Below are positions 1 to 8,439 of a stretch of DNA of 48,621 bases, piece by piece; position 1 is the stretch's first letter; each line of letters opens with the position of its first letter. This DNA comes from Dokdonella sp. GTDB taxonomy: Bacteria; Pseudomonadota; Gammaproteobacteria; Xanthomonadales; Rhodanobacteraceae. Where the stretch lies: positions 1 through 48,621 of the forward strand of contig JADJQH010000004.1 of the NCBI GenBank assembly GCA_016712865.1. Reading direction: 5' to 3'. The notes beneath the pieces were generated by a model, which did no database searches, was not told the DNA's origin, and saw only the letters and a list, made by a program, of their open reading frames with translations. The translations under genes were made by a program, and so were the position numbers.

Positions 1-2474
1 CGCTGCCGCGTGGCCAAATCCAACTTAACGACCCGGTTTCGCCTCAGTTCGACGTGGCCTTTGCCAGTAATTCGCGTGCCGTGCGCGTAAGTTGGAATGG
101 CACCCAGCATGCGCATGCGCGCATCCAGCAGGGGTTGTAGCTAGGCCAAGCCTCGTCGCGACGGCCGAGTGCAAGCAGCGCGGGCCAGGTCCTCCTGGGA
201 AATCAGCGCGTGGGCGTTTCGGCACCCATCATCCGGGTCTTGAGTTCAAGCGCGCCGATGCATCACAGCGCTTGCAGCTTGGGCGAGTTGCGTCAAAGCC
301 AGCCAATGGCGTCCTCGGTCTCCAGCGCGAACGGGCGATCGGCACCGGTGGCTTCGACCATGCGCGGAAGCAACGCGCGTCCGGCCGCCAGCGCGTCGGC
401 GTGGCGGCCGAGGACGTTCATGATCTCGACGCGGTTAAAGGTGTCGATCAGCGTGTTCGGATGATTCATGCCCAACTTGCGCTCAAGCAAGGGGATGTTC
501 TCATCCAGCACGAAGCCAGACTCTAGTCACGGCCCGATTCGTGCAGCGTTACCGCCAGGGACGAGCGCGTCGTCAATGTGGATCGTGCGTCGATTCCATC
601 AAGCGAGGTGGCGAGCTCGGGCATCTCCGCTGCAAGGCCTCGGCTTCGGCGTGCCCTGATCGCGTAGGCTGATCGACAGGTTCACCTTCATTGCCAGCGT
701 GCCCAGGGTGCGGTCGCCGTAGGCTTCCGGGCCTGTCGGCCGCTTCGCGGTACACCGTCTCGGCTTCCCCAAAGCGACCCAGCTGGTTCAATGACGTCGC
801 CAGTTCGTTGCGGATCCAGATCGACATCACGAAACTGGTTCGGCCCAGTTTGTCCGACTCCGCAAGAATGCTGCGTGCAATGTTCGTTCGCCCTCGACCA
901 GTCGACTTGCTTGCCTTGTAGAGCTGGCCCAGGTTCCAGCCGGCCGCGATGCGTGTGTACGCGTCGAGCCCCGGCGTATCCAGCACCGTGGTTGTCAGAA
1001 CCTTGCCGGCTTCCTCGATGCGACCCGCATGCGCGAGCGCATCGGCGCGGCCAATCGCGATCTCGGCCTGGCAACAGCATCGCCGCTCCAGCGCGGGTCG
1101 GCAGCCAGCTCGGCGAGGATGGCATCAGCCGCGTCCCACTCGTCAGGCATGCTGCGCGCTTCGGCCAGTTCAGCTAGATCCGTCGCAGCAGAACCGGATC
1201 GGCAGTCGGTCGGATTGGGCCAGTTGCAATGCCTGCGAGAGTGTCCTCGGTGGCGCGCGGCCTAGCGCCCGGTTCGGAGCCACCGATCGCGTGCAGCAAG
1301 GTGAGCCGCACCGGCGAGGCAAGATCGCTGGCTCCGTCACTCGTCGCGTGGCCGCGTCGAGCAACTCCGCCACCTTGACGTCGCGCCCCCCATTGATCCA
1401 GGGCGACGGCGCTTCCAGCAGATCGGTCAGGAAGCGTTGGTGGCCAAGGTCTGATCGCGTGCGGTGACGGCCTCGACGCAATGACTCGGCACGCTGGCAA
1501 CCGAACACCGACACCAGTGCGACCGCGGCCAGTCCGCGATGGTTGCACCCAGTGCGAAGCGACGCGCGCGACGTCGCGCGCGTCGATCATCTGCTGCAAG
1601 CCGCTGGCGCAACCGGCGGCTTCGGTCGCGCGTTCGCATCGTCACTGAGCAAGCGCGGCATCGGCTTGCGCAATGCGATTGGCCAGCAACGCGACAACCG
1701 CCTGGGCGGGCTCGGGTATCTATTGCTGGCCAACAAATGGGCGAGAAACGCCAAAGGCGTAAATGTCCACCGCCGATGTCGCCACGCCACCGGCTAGGAC
1801 TTCCGGGCCGAATAGCGCGGCGTACCCGCGCCCTGCCGGCTTCCTTCACTGCTGGATTCAAGCCCGCACCAAATCCATCAGGATCACCCGACCCTGGCGG
1901 TCGAGCATGACATTGCTGGCCTTGACGTCGCCATGCACCAGGGCCGCGCTGTGCACGGCTTCCAGCGCCTCGGCGAGCTCGCGCAACACGCGCAGCAACT
2001 CTTCACCGTGCAGGGGGCCGCTGCGTTCCAGGCGATCCGTCAGGTTTCACCGTCGATCCAGTCCGTCCACAACCCGGCACAACCATCGTGATAGCTGGCG
2101 CCGTGCACGGCGAGAACGTTGGGATGGCGAACACGCGCGAGGCGACGGGCCTCGGCCCGAAATCCGCGCCACTGGGGCAACATCGCCGCGCCGTCGGTGT
2201 GGCGCAGCTTCAACGCGACCATGCGGTCGAGGGTGGGGATCGTAAGCACGGTAGACCGCGCCAAACCCGCCCTGGCCGGCCAGTTGCAATTGCTGCAAAT
2301 GACCCCAACGCGATCCGCTGGTGCTGCTGCCCTGCATGGCATGGGCCAACGATTGCAACTTGCCGAGGCGTCGCGCCAGATCCGGGTTGCCCTGCCCCAG
2401 CTCAGCCAGGTCCACGGATTCGCCATCGGCGATGCGCCGTGCGATTTCAGCTCGGCTTCGTTTTCCGGGTTCAT
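1..2474 (-). pseudogene. Frameshifted Ser/Thr protein kinase with C-terminal TPRs
   Basis: Remains of a Hanks-type kinase can be read only by switching frames. The start ATG at 2474 overlaps the sigma factor stop (ATGA). The glycine loop (GQGGFGAVYRAYDP) lies around 2230-2290. A second frame carries the VAIK-like lysine (MVALKLRHTD) and RHPNVLAVHG to about 2040. A third frame around 1880-1980 gives the catalytic loop HGDVKASNVMLD, and about 1740-1790 reads VDIYAFGV as in kinase subdomain IX. Toward the left edge, TPR-like helices appear at 573-986 (LNQLGRFGEAETVYREA) and 293-511 (LGRHADALAAGRALLP). At least four frame changes and several stops are needed, so the gene is dead or the sequence is poor here. 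The intact kinase at 31144-33555 has the same architecture. The left boundary may lie outside the window. Confidence 0.75.
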
Positions 2475-3038
2475 TCCAGATGTCGTGCAAGATCAACCAA
2501 CGCGCGCGACACCATCATGCTGGCGGCCGCTTCGCTGGGTCGGTCCAGCGCGGAGGCGATTTCCGCGTAGCTCATGCCGAACTCCAGGCGCAGCAACACC
2601 GCTTCACGCTTGATCTCGGGCAGCTTGCCCAGTGCGTTCTCGTAGTCCAGCCATTGATCCGGAATCCAGGCGCGGCAGCGGCGTTTCTGCACCCACCATC
2701 CCGGAATCCTCCTGCAGGGACTCGACCACGCCAGCACGCCCGACCCGCCGGATCTCGCCGCGTATCGCGTTGAGCAACGTGGTTCGCAGATAAGCGAGCA
2801 AGGCACCCTCGTGGCGGGATTCGAACTGTTCAAGGTTCTTCAATGCCGAAAGGAGGGTGATCTGAACAAGATCATGCGTGTCATTCAGATCCCGCGCCCG
2901 CGCCGGCAGGCGCCCGTGCGCCCAGCGCCGCAGCATGGGCAGGTAGCGGGCCACCAGGCGATCCCGCGCCGAGTCGTCGCCCTGGCGCAGCAGGGACAGC
3001 AGGGTGGCCGTGGATTCGGCTGCGTGGGTATCGCTCAT
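2471..3038 (-). pseudogene. ECF-type RNA polymerase sigma factor, one frameshift
   Basis: The first part (from ATG 3038) reads LLRQGDDSARDRLVARYLP, then DTHDLVQITLLSALKNLEQF, a sigma region 2 with the D-L-V-Q core. The second part, in another frame from about 2690 down, reads LPEIKREAVLLRLEFGMSYAEIA, a sigma region 4 helix-turn-helix. The two halves join near 2655-2690 after a single-base indel. The length, about 189 residues if repaired, fits ECF sigma factors. The stop overlaps the start of the kinase gene by four bases, so the two were co-transcribed. ECF factors paired with Ser/Thr kinases (the EcfP-PknT type) are known to be switched on by phosphorylation, and I infer that relationship for the ancestral pair. 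Whether the frameshift is biological or a sequencing error cannot be decided here. Confidence 0.75.
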
Positions 3039-3095
3039 GCGCGGATGGTATTCCAATCCCGATTGCGCTGTTTGTGGGGATTTCACCATTGCTCC

Positions 3096-3259
3096 AGGAG
3101 CCTGCGCGGCAGAAGCCATCCGGCTGCAACGACGCTGTCATCGATTGATCGGATCAATCGTCAGGCTTGCATAGTGCCCGCTATGCGCACCTTCCGATTG
3201 AACCGCTGAATCGCGCCAGCGCCGTTTCGCTTCGAATTCATTCTGCCGCGCAGGCTCCT
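3096..3259. repeat. 164-bp miniature inverted-repeat element, family B copy 1
   Basis: The ends are near-perfect inverted repeats (AGGAGCCTGCGCGGCAGAA at the left, its complement at the right). The interior contains a small palindrome around TCGATTGATCGGATCAATCG. Other copies lie at 23825-23988 and 43611-43774 with the same length. The right end overlaps the TAG stop codon of the TrmY-like gene. The left end lies 57 bp upstream of the sigma factor start. Confidence 0.85.
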
Positions 3260-3880
3260 AGCCCGACGCCAGGCTTGGGATCAGGTTTCCCCGCATGTCC
3301 AGCTCGTGCTGGATCAGGGTCACGCATTGCGAGGCGAACAGCATGCGTGGCCCCAGACTGATCTTCTTCGCGCCCAGCCGTTGCAGGCTGTTGAAGGACT
3401 TTTTCGGCATCGGCAGGTGATCGGTCAGCAGGAAACAGGGATTGCCGGAAAACGCCTGCTCGCGGATGGACGTTCCCTTGCGATCCATCACGAACAGGGC
3501 GTGATCGACTGCCAATTCCTGCACCAGCTTTTCAAAACTGACGGTGCGCACAGTAATGCCGGGCTCGACCATGCGCGATTCTTCCTTGCCCATGCCGATG
3601 GAGGCATCCAGCGCATGGGCAATCCTCGCCAGCAGCGCCTGCTCGTGGAAACCACCCAGCTCGCGCAGGGCGTTGGAATCAAACGAAATCGTGCGCGAAT
3701 AATCGCGCGTGCTTTCCAACACCAGATGCACCACCACATCCGCGCGGTGCGACTGCGCCACGAACAACGCATTCATCAAGGCGTGCGCGAGGATCTCGCT
3801 ATGGATACCCGCGCCGACAGCAGCCAGCAGGGCCGCGCTGTCAGTCGAGCCGCGCGGGCCCTGAGTACGAAAACACGCAT
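3258..3880 (-). pseudogene. trmY: TrmY-like (UPF0217/DUF358) SPOUT methyltransferase, frameshifted
   Basis: The family is the SPOUT-fold enzyme that in archaea methylates N1 of pseudouridine 54 in tRNA. Bacterial members such as Vibrio VCA1059 are known but their substrate is less clear. The main frame reads SEILAHALMNALFVAQSHR, then VVVHLVLESTRDYSRTISF and near the C-terminus QRLGAKKISLGPRMLFASQC, the SPOUT knot region. The expected N-terminus (MRVFVLRARAA, ATG at 3878-3880) is in a different frame, and the two join near 3836-3855 after loss of one base. The in-frame upstream extension to 3986 has no family likeness and was not used. The TAG stop coincides with the end of a 164-bp element, so the last residues may have been altered by that insertion. 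If the indel is a sequencing error the gene is functional. Confidence 0.75.
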
Positions 3881-4095
3881 CAATTTTCCAGGCATGTCGA
3901 CAGCAACTGCCGACAACCATAGCAGCACGCATGAGGTGTTGGAGCCAAGGAACGACCAACCGTACATCGATGTCGCGCGTGATCATGCCTGGCCAGCAGG
4001 CTGAGCGACCACCCTCACCCCGACCCTCTCCTTTATGCCCCTTGGTACGCCGGTGGGAGAGGAGCGTGCAAGCGAGCCCCAGGCATTCCCGTGGA
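3881..4095. other. Intergenic stretch upstream of the TrmY-like gene
   Basis: No gene is supported here. The stretch carries the upstream region of the TrmY-like gene and ends in degenerate sequence that runs into the 186-bp tandem repeat. Confidence 0.5.
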
Positions 4096-4626
4096 GGGCG
4101 GATAAGCGCAGCGCATCCGCCGTACGTCGCGTTGGTGGATGCGCCTTGTCGGCTTATCCACCCTACCTTGATGGCCTCGCATCACCCACCTTGGCCTCAA
4201 TCCAACCCTGCCCTCCGGAAGAGGGAAGTGATTCCTTCTTCTATGGGAATGTAGACGCCACAAGCGAAACGCTTTCCTGTAGGGCGGATAAGCGCAGCGC
4301 ATCCGCCGCACATCGCGTTGGTGGATGCGCCTTGCAGGCTTATCCACCCTACCTTGATGGCCCCGCATCAACCACCTTGGCCTCAACCCAATCCTGCCCT
4401 CCGGAAGAGGGAGCTGATTACTTCTTCTATGGGAATGTAGACGCCACAAGCGAAGCGCTTTCCTGTAGGGCGGATAAGCGCAGCGCATCCGCCGCACATC
4501 GCGTTGGTGGATGCGCCTTGCAGGCTTATCCACCCTACCTTGATGGCCCCGCATCAACCACCTTGGCCTCAACCCAATCCTGCCCTCCGGAAGAGGGAGG
4601 TGATTACTTCTTCTTCGGGATGTACA
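4096..4626. repeat. Three tandem copies of a 186-bp unit
   Basis: The landmark GGGCGGATAAGCGCAGCGCA begins at 4096, 4282 and 4468, an exact 186-bp spacing. Each unit has a GGATAAGCGCAGCGCATCCGCC segment facing a GGATGCGCC...GGCTTATCCACC segment, a hairpin-capable pair of a type common in proteobacterial genomes. The end of each unit resembles the last 20-odd bases of lpdA (TTACTTCTTCTTCGGG in the gene, TTACTTCTTCTATGGG in copy 2). The array therefore seems to have grown by duplicating a segment that began in the lpdA 3' end. Open frames across it are by-products of the repeat. Confidence 0.9.
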
Positions 4627-6379
4627 GATCGGTAATCGTACCTTCGTAGACTTCCGCAGCCATGCCGACGGATTCGCTCAGGGTCGGGTGCGGATGGATG
4701 GTGAGGCCGATGTCGGCGGCTTCGCAGCCCATTTCGATGGCAAGGGCGACTTCGGCGATCAGGTCACCGGCATTCGGGGCGACGATGCCGGCGCCGAGCA
4801 CGCGGTGGCTGGCTTCATCGAAGATCAGCTTGGTGAAGCCTTCGGTGCGACCGATGCCGATGGCACGGCCGGAAGCCGCATGCGGGAACTTGCCGACGCC
4901 ATAGGCGATGCCTTGCGCCTTGGCTTCGGTTTCGGTGAGGCCAACCCAGGCGATTTCCGGATCGGTGTAGGCGACCGACGGAATCACCCGCGCGAGGAAT
5001 TCGCTCTTTTCGCCGGCTGCCACTTCCGCGGCCACTTTTCCTTCGTGCGTGGCCTTGTGCGCGAGCATGGGTTGGCCGACCAGATCACCGATGGCAAAGA
5101 TGTGCGGCACGTTGGTGCGCATCTGCTTGTCGACGGGAATGAAGCCGCGATCGGTCACGTTGACGCCGGCCGCTTGCGCGTTGATCTTGCCGCCATTGGC
5201 CGAGCGGCCGATGGCGACCAGCACGCGGTCATACGTTTGCGGCTCGGGTGCCTTTTCCCCTTCAAACGTGGCGGTGAGGCCCTTCTTGCCGGCTTCGATC
5301 TTCGCGACTTTCACCTTGAGATGAATGCCGGCATAGCGTTTGGCCAGACGCTGCTGCAAGGGTCGAACAAGATCGGCATCGGCACCCGGCATCAACTGGT
5401 CGAGCAGTTCGACCACGGTCACCTCGGAGCCCAGCGCGTCGTACACGCAGGCCATTTCAAGGCCAATGATGCCGCCGCCGACCACCAGCAGCTTCTTTGG
5501 GATGTCGGCGAGATCCAGCGCATCGGTGGAATCCATCATGCGCGTGTCGTCCCAGGGGAATCCGGGCAATTTCACCGCCTGCGAACCGGCGGCAATGATG
5601 GCTTTCTCGAAACGCACCAGTTTCTTGCCGTCCTTGCCTTCCACTTCGATTTCATTCGGCGAGATGAATTTGCCGACGCCTTCGACCACGCGCACCTTGC
5701 GCTGCTTGGCCATGCCGGCCAATCCACCGGTCAACTGTTTGACGACCTTGTCCTTGCTCGCGCGCAGCTTGTCGAGATCGATCTTCGGTTTGCCGAAACT
5801 CAAGCCGATGTCTTCGGCATGCGCGGCTTCCTCGATCACCCGCCCGGCATGCAGCAGAGCCTTGGAGGGAATGCAGCCGACATTGAGACACACGCCGCCG
5901 AGCGTGGAATAACGCTCGATCAATACCGTGTCCTGGCCCAGATCGGCGGCGCGGAATGCCGCGGTGTAGCCGCCGGGGCCGGAACCCAACACAACGACCT
6001 GGCATTCGAAATCCGCCGTGCGCCCGCTGGCTGCGGCTGCTTTCGGTGCAGGTGCCGCTGAAGGCGCAGGTGCGGCCGCGACAGGTGCGGGTGCCGCTTT
6101 TGCTGCTTGCGCAGGTGCAGGTGCAGCAGTCGCAGCCTCTGCGCTTTCCAGCAGCGCAATCAGCGCACCTTCGCCGACTTCATCGCCGAGCTTGACCTTG
6201 ATCTCCTTGATCACGCCGGCGGCGGGCGATGGCACTTCCATGGTCGCCTTGTCCGATTCCAGGGTGACGATGCCCTGGTCCTTCTTCACGCTGTCTCCCG
6301 GCTTGACCAGGATTTCAATCACCGGCACGCCGCTGTAGTTGCCGATGTCGGGAACCTTGATTTCAATCGCGTTGGCCAC
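4604..6379 (-). CDS. lpdA: Dihydrolipoyl dehydrogenase (E3) with N-terminal lipoyl domain
   Basis: E3 of the pyruvate dehydrogenase complex reoxidises the dihydrolipoyl groups of E2 with FAD and NAD+. The 591-residue protein has a lipoyl domain at 1-80 with the modified lysine in ESDKATMEVPS (K44), an Ala/Pro linker (about 85-120), the FAD motif GSGPGG near 132-137, the redox pair CLNVGC (C164, C169), an NAD site near GGGIIGLEMA, and the C-terminal catalytic HPHPTLSE. E3 proteins with their own lipoyl domain are known from Neisseria and Xanthomonadales. I chose the GTG at 6377-6379 because GGAGA lies six bases upstream and the N-terminus then matches that of E2. The gene lies 14 bp after aceF, so the two form one operon. 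The E1 gene is not in the window. Confidence 0.95.
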   Translation of the reverse strand: MANAIEIKVPDIGNYSGVPVIEILVKPGDSVKKDQGIVTLESDKATMEVPSPAAGVIKEIKVKLGDEVGEGALIALLESAEAATAAPAPAQAAKAAPAPVAAAPAPSAAPAPKAAAASGRTADFECQVVVLGSGPGGYTAAFRAADLGQDTVLIERYSTLGGVCLNVGCIPSKALLHAGRVIEEAAHAEDIGLSFGKPKIDLDKLRASKDKVVKQLTGGLAGMAKQRKVRVVEGVGKFISPNEIEVEGKDGKKLVRFEKAIIAAGSQAVKLPGFPWDDTRMMDSTDALDLADIPKKLLVVGGGIIGLEMACVYDALGSEVTVVELLDQLMPGADADLVRPLQQRLAKRYAGIHLKVKVAKIEAGKKGLTATFEGEKAPEPQTYDRVLVAIGRSANGGKINAQAAGVNVTDRGFIPVDKQMRTNVPHIFAIGDLVGQPMLAHKATHEGKVAAEVAAGEKSEFLARVIPSVAYTDPEIAWVGLTETEAKAQGIAYGVGKFPHAASGRAIGIGRTEGFTKLIFDEASHRVLGAGIVAPNAGDLIAEVALAIEMGCEAADIGLTIHPHPTLSESVGMAAEVYEGTITDLYIPKKK

Positions 6380-6393
6380 GTCGTTTCTCCGAT

Positions 6394-7773
6394 TCAAAGC
6401 AGGACGCGGCGCATGTCGGCCAGCACTTGGGCCAGATACGCGGTGAAGCGCGCGGCGGAAGCACCGTCGATGACGCGATGGTCATAGCTCAGGCTCAAGG
6501 GCAGGATAAGGCGAGGCTTGAACTTCTCGCCATTCCACACCGGCTTGATCGCGGATTTGGACACGCCGAGGATGGAAACCTCCGGCGCATTGACGATGGG
6601 CGTGAACGCGGTACCGCCGATGCCGCCGAGGCTGGAGATGGAGAAACAGCCGCCAGACATGTCGGCCGGTCCTAGCTTGCCATCACGCGCCTTCTTCGCC
6701 AGCTCACCGGATTCGCGGGCGAGGTCGATGACGCCCTTCGTGTCGGCATCGCGGATGACCGGCACGACCAGGCCATTCGGCGTGTCGGCGGCAAAGCCGA
6801 TATGGAAGTACTTCTTCAGCACCAGGCTTTCGCCACTGACATCCAGCGAGGCGTTGAAGTCCGGGAACTTCTTCAATGCGGAAACCACCGCCTTGATCAG
6901 GAAGGCAAGCATGGTCAGCTTGATGCCGGCTTTTTCGTTTTCCTTGTTGAGTTCGACGCGCAGGGCTTCCAGGTCGGTGATGTCGGCATCATCGAACTGG
7001 GTGACGTGCGGAATCATGGCCCAGTTGCGCGCCAGGTTGGCACCGGAAATCTTCTTGATTTTCGACAGGGGCTTCGTTTCGACTTCACCGAACTTGCTGA
7101 AATCCACCTGCGGCCAAGGCAGCAGATTGAGGCCACCGCCACCGCTTGCAGCGCGTGGTGCCCCACCACTGAGCGCGGCCTTGACGAATTTCTGCACGTC
7201 CTCGCGGGTGATGCGTCCGTTGCGTTCGCTGCCCTTGACCTGATTCAAGTCCACGCCCAGTTCGCGCGCAAACAGGCGAATGGCGGGGCTGGCATGCGGG
7301 ATCTTGGCCGGATTCACCGCGTCTGCACCAAAGTTGACCGGCGGCGAGGCCTGTGGCCCAGAGACTTCCGGATCGATGTCTGGCGCCAGTGCGGCGGTTT
7401 CCAGTTCGGTCAAGCGGGTTGGCTTGCTGGTGTCGATGCTGGCTTTGTTCGGAGCCGGCGCAGGCGCGGGTGCCGGTTCGGGCTTGGCGGCAGCCGCTGC
7501 GGCAGCGGTCGGCTTGGGTGCCGGAGCAGCAGCGCCATCCGCATCGACGATCGCCACCACCGTGCCTTCGCCGATCTCGTCGCCGAGCTTGACCTTGATT
7601 TCCTTGACCACGCCGGCCACGGAAGAGGGCACTTCCATGGTCGCCTTGTCCGATTCCAGGGTGACCAGGCCCTGGTCCTTGGCCACGCTGTCGCCGACCT
7701 TGACCAACACCTCGATCACCGGCACGCCGGAGTAGTTGCCGATATCGGGGACTTTCACTTCATGGCTGGCCAT
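6394..7773 (-). CDS. aceF: Pyruvate dehydrogenase E2, dihydrolipoyl acetyltransferase
   Basis: E2 transfers acetyl groups from its lipoyl arm to CoA and forms the core of the complex. The 459-residue protein has one lipoyl domain (about 1-80, lysine in ESDKATMEVPS), an Ala/Pro-rich linker, a peripheral subunit-binding domain (ASPAIRLFARELGVDL...NGRITREDV), and the acetyltransferase domain ending in the active-site motif DHRVIDGASAARF. The lipoyl domain is nearly identical to that of the E3 downstream. The start ATG at 7771-7773 has GGAG eight bases upstream. An in-frame TTG one codon earlier is less likely. Beta- and gammaproteobacterial E2s often carry one to three lipoyl domains, and this one has one. 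Confidence 0.95.
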   Translation of the reverse strand: MASHEVKVPDIGNYSGVPVIEVLVKVGDSVAKDQGLVTLESDKATMEVPSSVAGVVKEIKVKLGDEIGEGTVVAIVDADGAAAPAPKPTAAAAAAAKPEPAPAPAPAPNKASIDTSKPTRLTELETAALAPDIDPEVSGPQASPPVNFGADAVNPAKIPHASPAIRLFARELGVDLNQVKGSERNGRITREDVQKFVKAALSGGAPRAASGGGGLNLLPWPQVDFSKFGEVETKPLSKIKKISGANLARNWAMIPHVTQFDDADITDLEALRVELNKENEKAGIKLTMLAFLIKAVVSALKKFPDFNASLDVSGESLVLKKYFHIGFAADTPNGLVVPVIRDADTKGVIDLARESGELAKKARDGKLGPADMSGGCFSISSLGGIGGTAFTPIVNAPEVSILGVSKSAIKPVWNGEKFKPRLILPLSLSYDHRVIDGASAARFTAYLAQVLADMRRVLL

Positions 7774-7907
7774 CAAACTGCTCCGGGTTGATGCGTTGGG
7801 GCAACGCGCTCGGGTCCTTGTCGTTCGTCATTCTCCATCGCGGTCCGAACGATTGCGAACCTGCATTGTCGCCCCGATCCACGATTCCGCCAACCGGGGC
7901 CGACCGC

Positions 7908-8264
7908 TCAGGAGCCGCGCGGGTCTTTCCAGACCAGGGTTTCGTCGGATTTTTGCGCATGAAAATCGGCGCAGCGCCCATCGCCGCGACCGGTCATGCC
8001 GCCATCCGGCGAACACAGTACCCCTCCCTGCTCGTCATACAGCACGCTGGGTCGGTCGCAGCAAACCGGCGGCTGATAGAACACGGTGGAGTCGTTGTAC
8101 TGATAGCGCAGGATGCGTTGCGGGGGATTGCTCACTGGCTCGGAGCCAAGTTGCGCAGTCAACGCATGCAGCCACTCCGGCCCGGATTCCGCGCTTGCCG
8201 CGCAACCCGCCAGCCAAGCCAGGGAAATGCCGATGGAAGCCATCCAGATGCAGGCGATTTTCAT
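7908..8264 (-). CDS. Small lipoprotein with conserved CCD...GDG motif (DUF6970-like)
   Basis: The 118-residue product starts MKIACIWMASIGISLAWLAGC, a lipoprotein signal with lipobox LAGC, so it should be anchored to a membrane on the periplasmic side. The mature part has RILRYQYNDSTVFYQPPVCC, LYDEQGGVLCSPDGG and TGRGDGRCADF. The paired cysteines and PDGGxTGxGDGxC pattern resemble small lipoproteins grouped as DUF6970. That assignment is from memory. Function is unknown. The ATG at 8262-8264 was chosen over the upstream in-frame codon at 8309 because the signal peptide begins there. It is 134 bp upstream of aceF on the same strand, and a link to the dehydrogenase operon is not implied. Confidence 0.8.
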   Translation of the reverse strand: MKIACIWMASIGISLAWLAGCAASAESGPEWLHALTAQLGSEPVSNPPQRILRYQYNDSTVFYQPPVCCDRPSVLYDEQGGVLCSPDGGMTGRGDGRCADFHAQKSDETLVWKDPRGS

Positions 8265-8439
8265 GTCCGGCTCGCGCGGGGGGCGATGGCCGAGTATCCG
8301 GCGTTTCAATCAGGCTGTCATGATCGGAACACCGCGGGCCGTGTTCCATACACGAGACCGCGTCGATGCCCCGGCATGTCGTATAGTCCGGCGTTCATCC
8401 GGTCGCTCACCTTCTTCCTCAGCACCCAGAGGACACACC

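Noticed and set aside
3096-3259. Family B element as a small RNA gene
   Set aside because: Three copies with terminal inverted repeats fit a transposable miniature element better, and no promoter or terminator was seen.
4096-4626. Tandem repeat as a CRISPR array or coding repeat protein
   Set aside because: The unit is 186 bp with no unique spacers, and the 179-residue minus-strand frame simply translates the repeat and overlaps known repeat hairpins.
4688-6061. 457-residue plus-strand open frame
   Set aside because: Antisense to lpdA, whose lipoyl, FAD and redox motifs are unmistakable.
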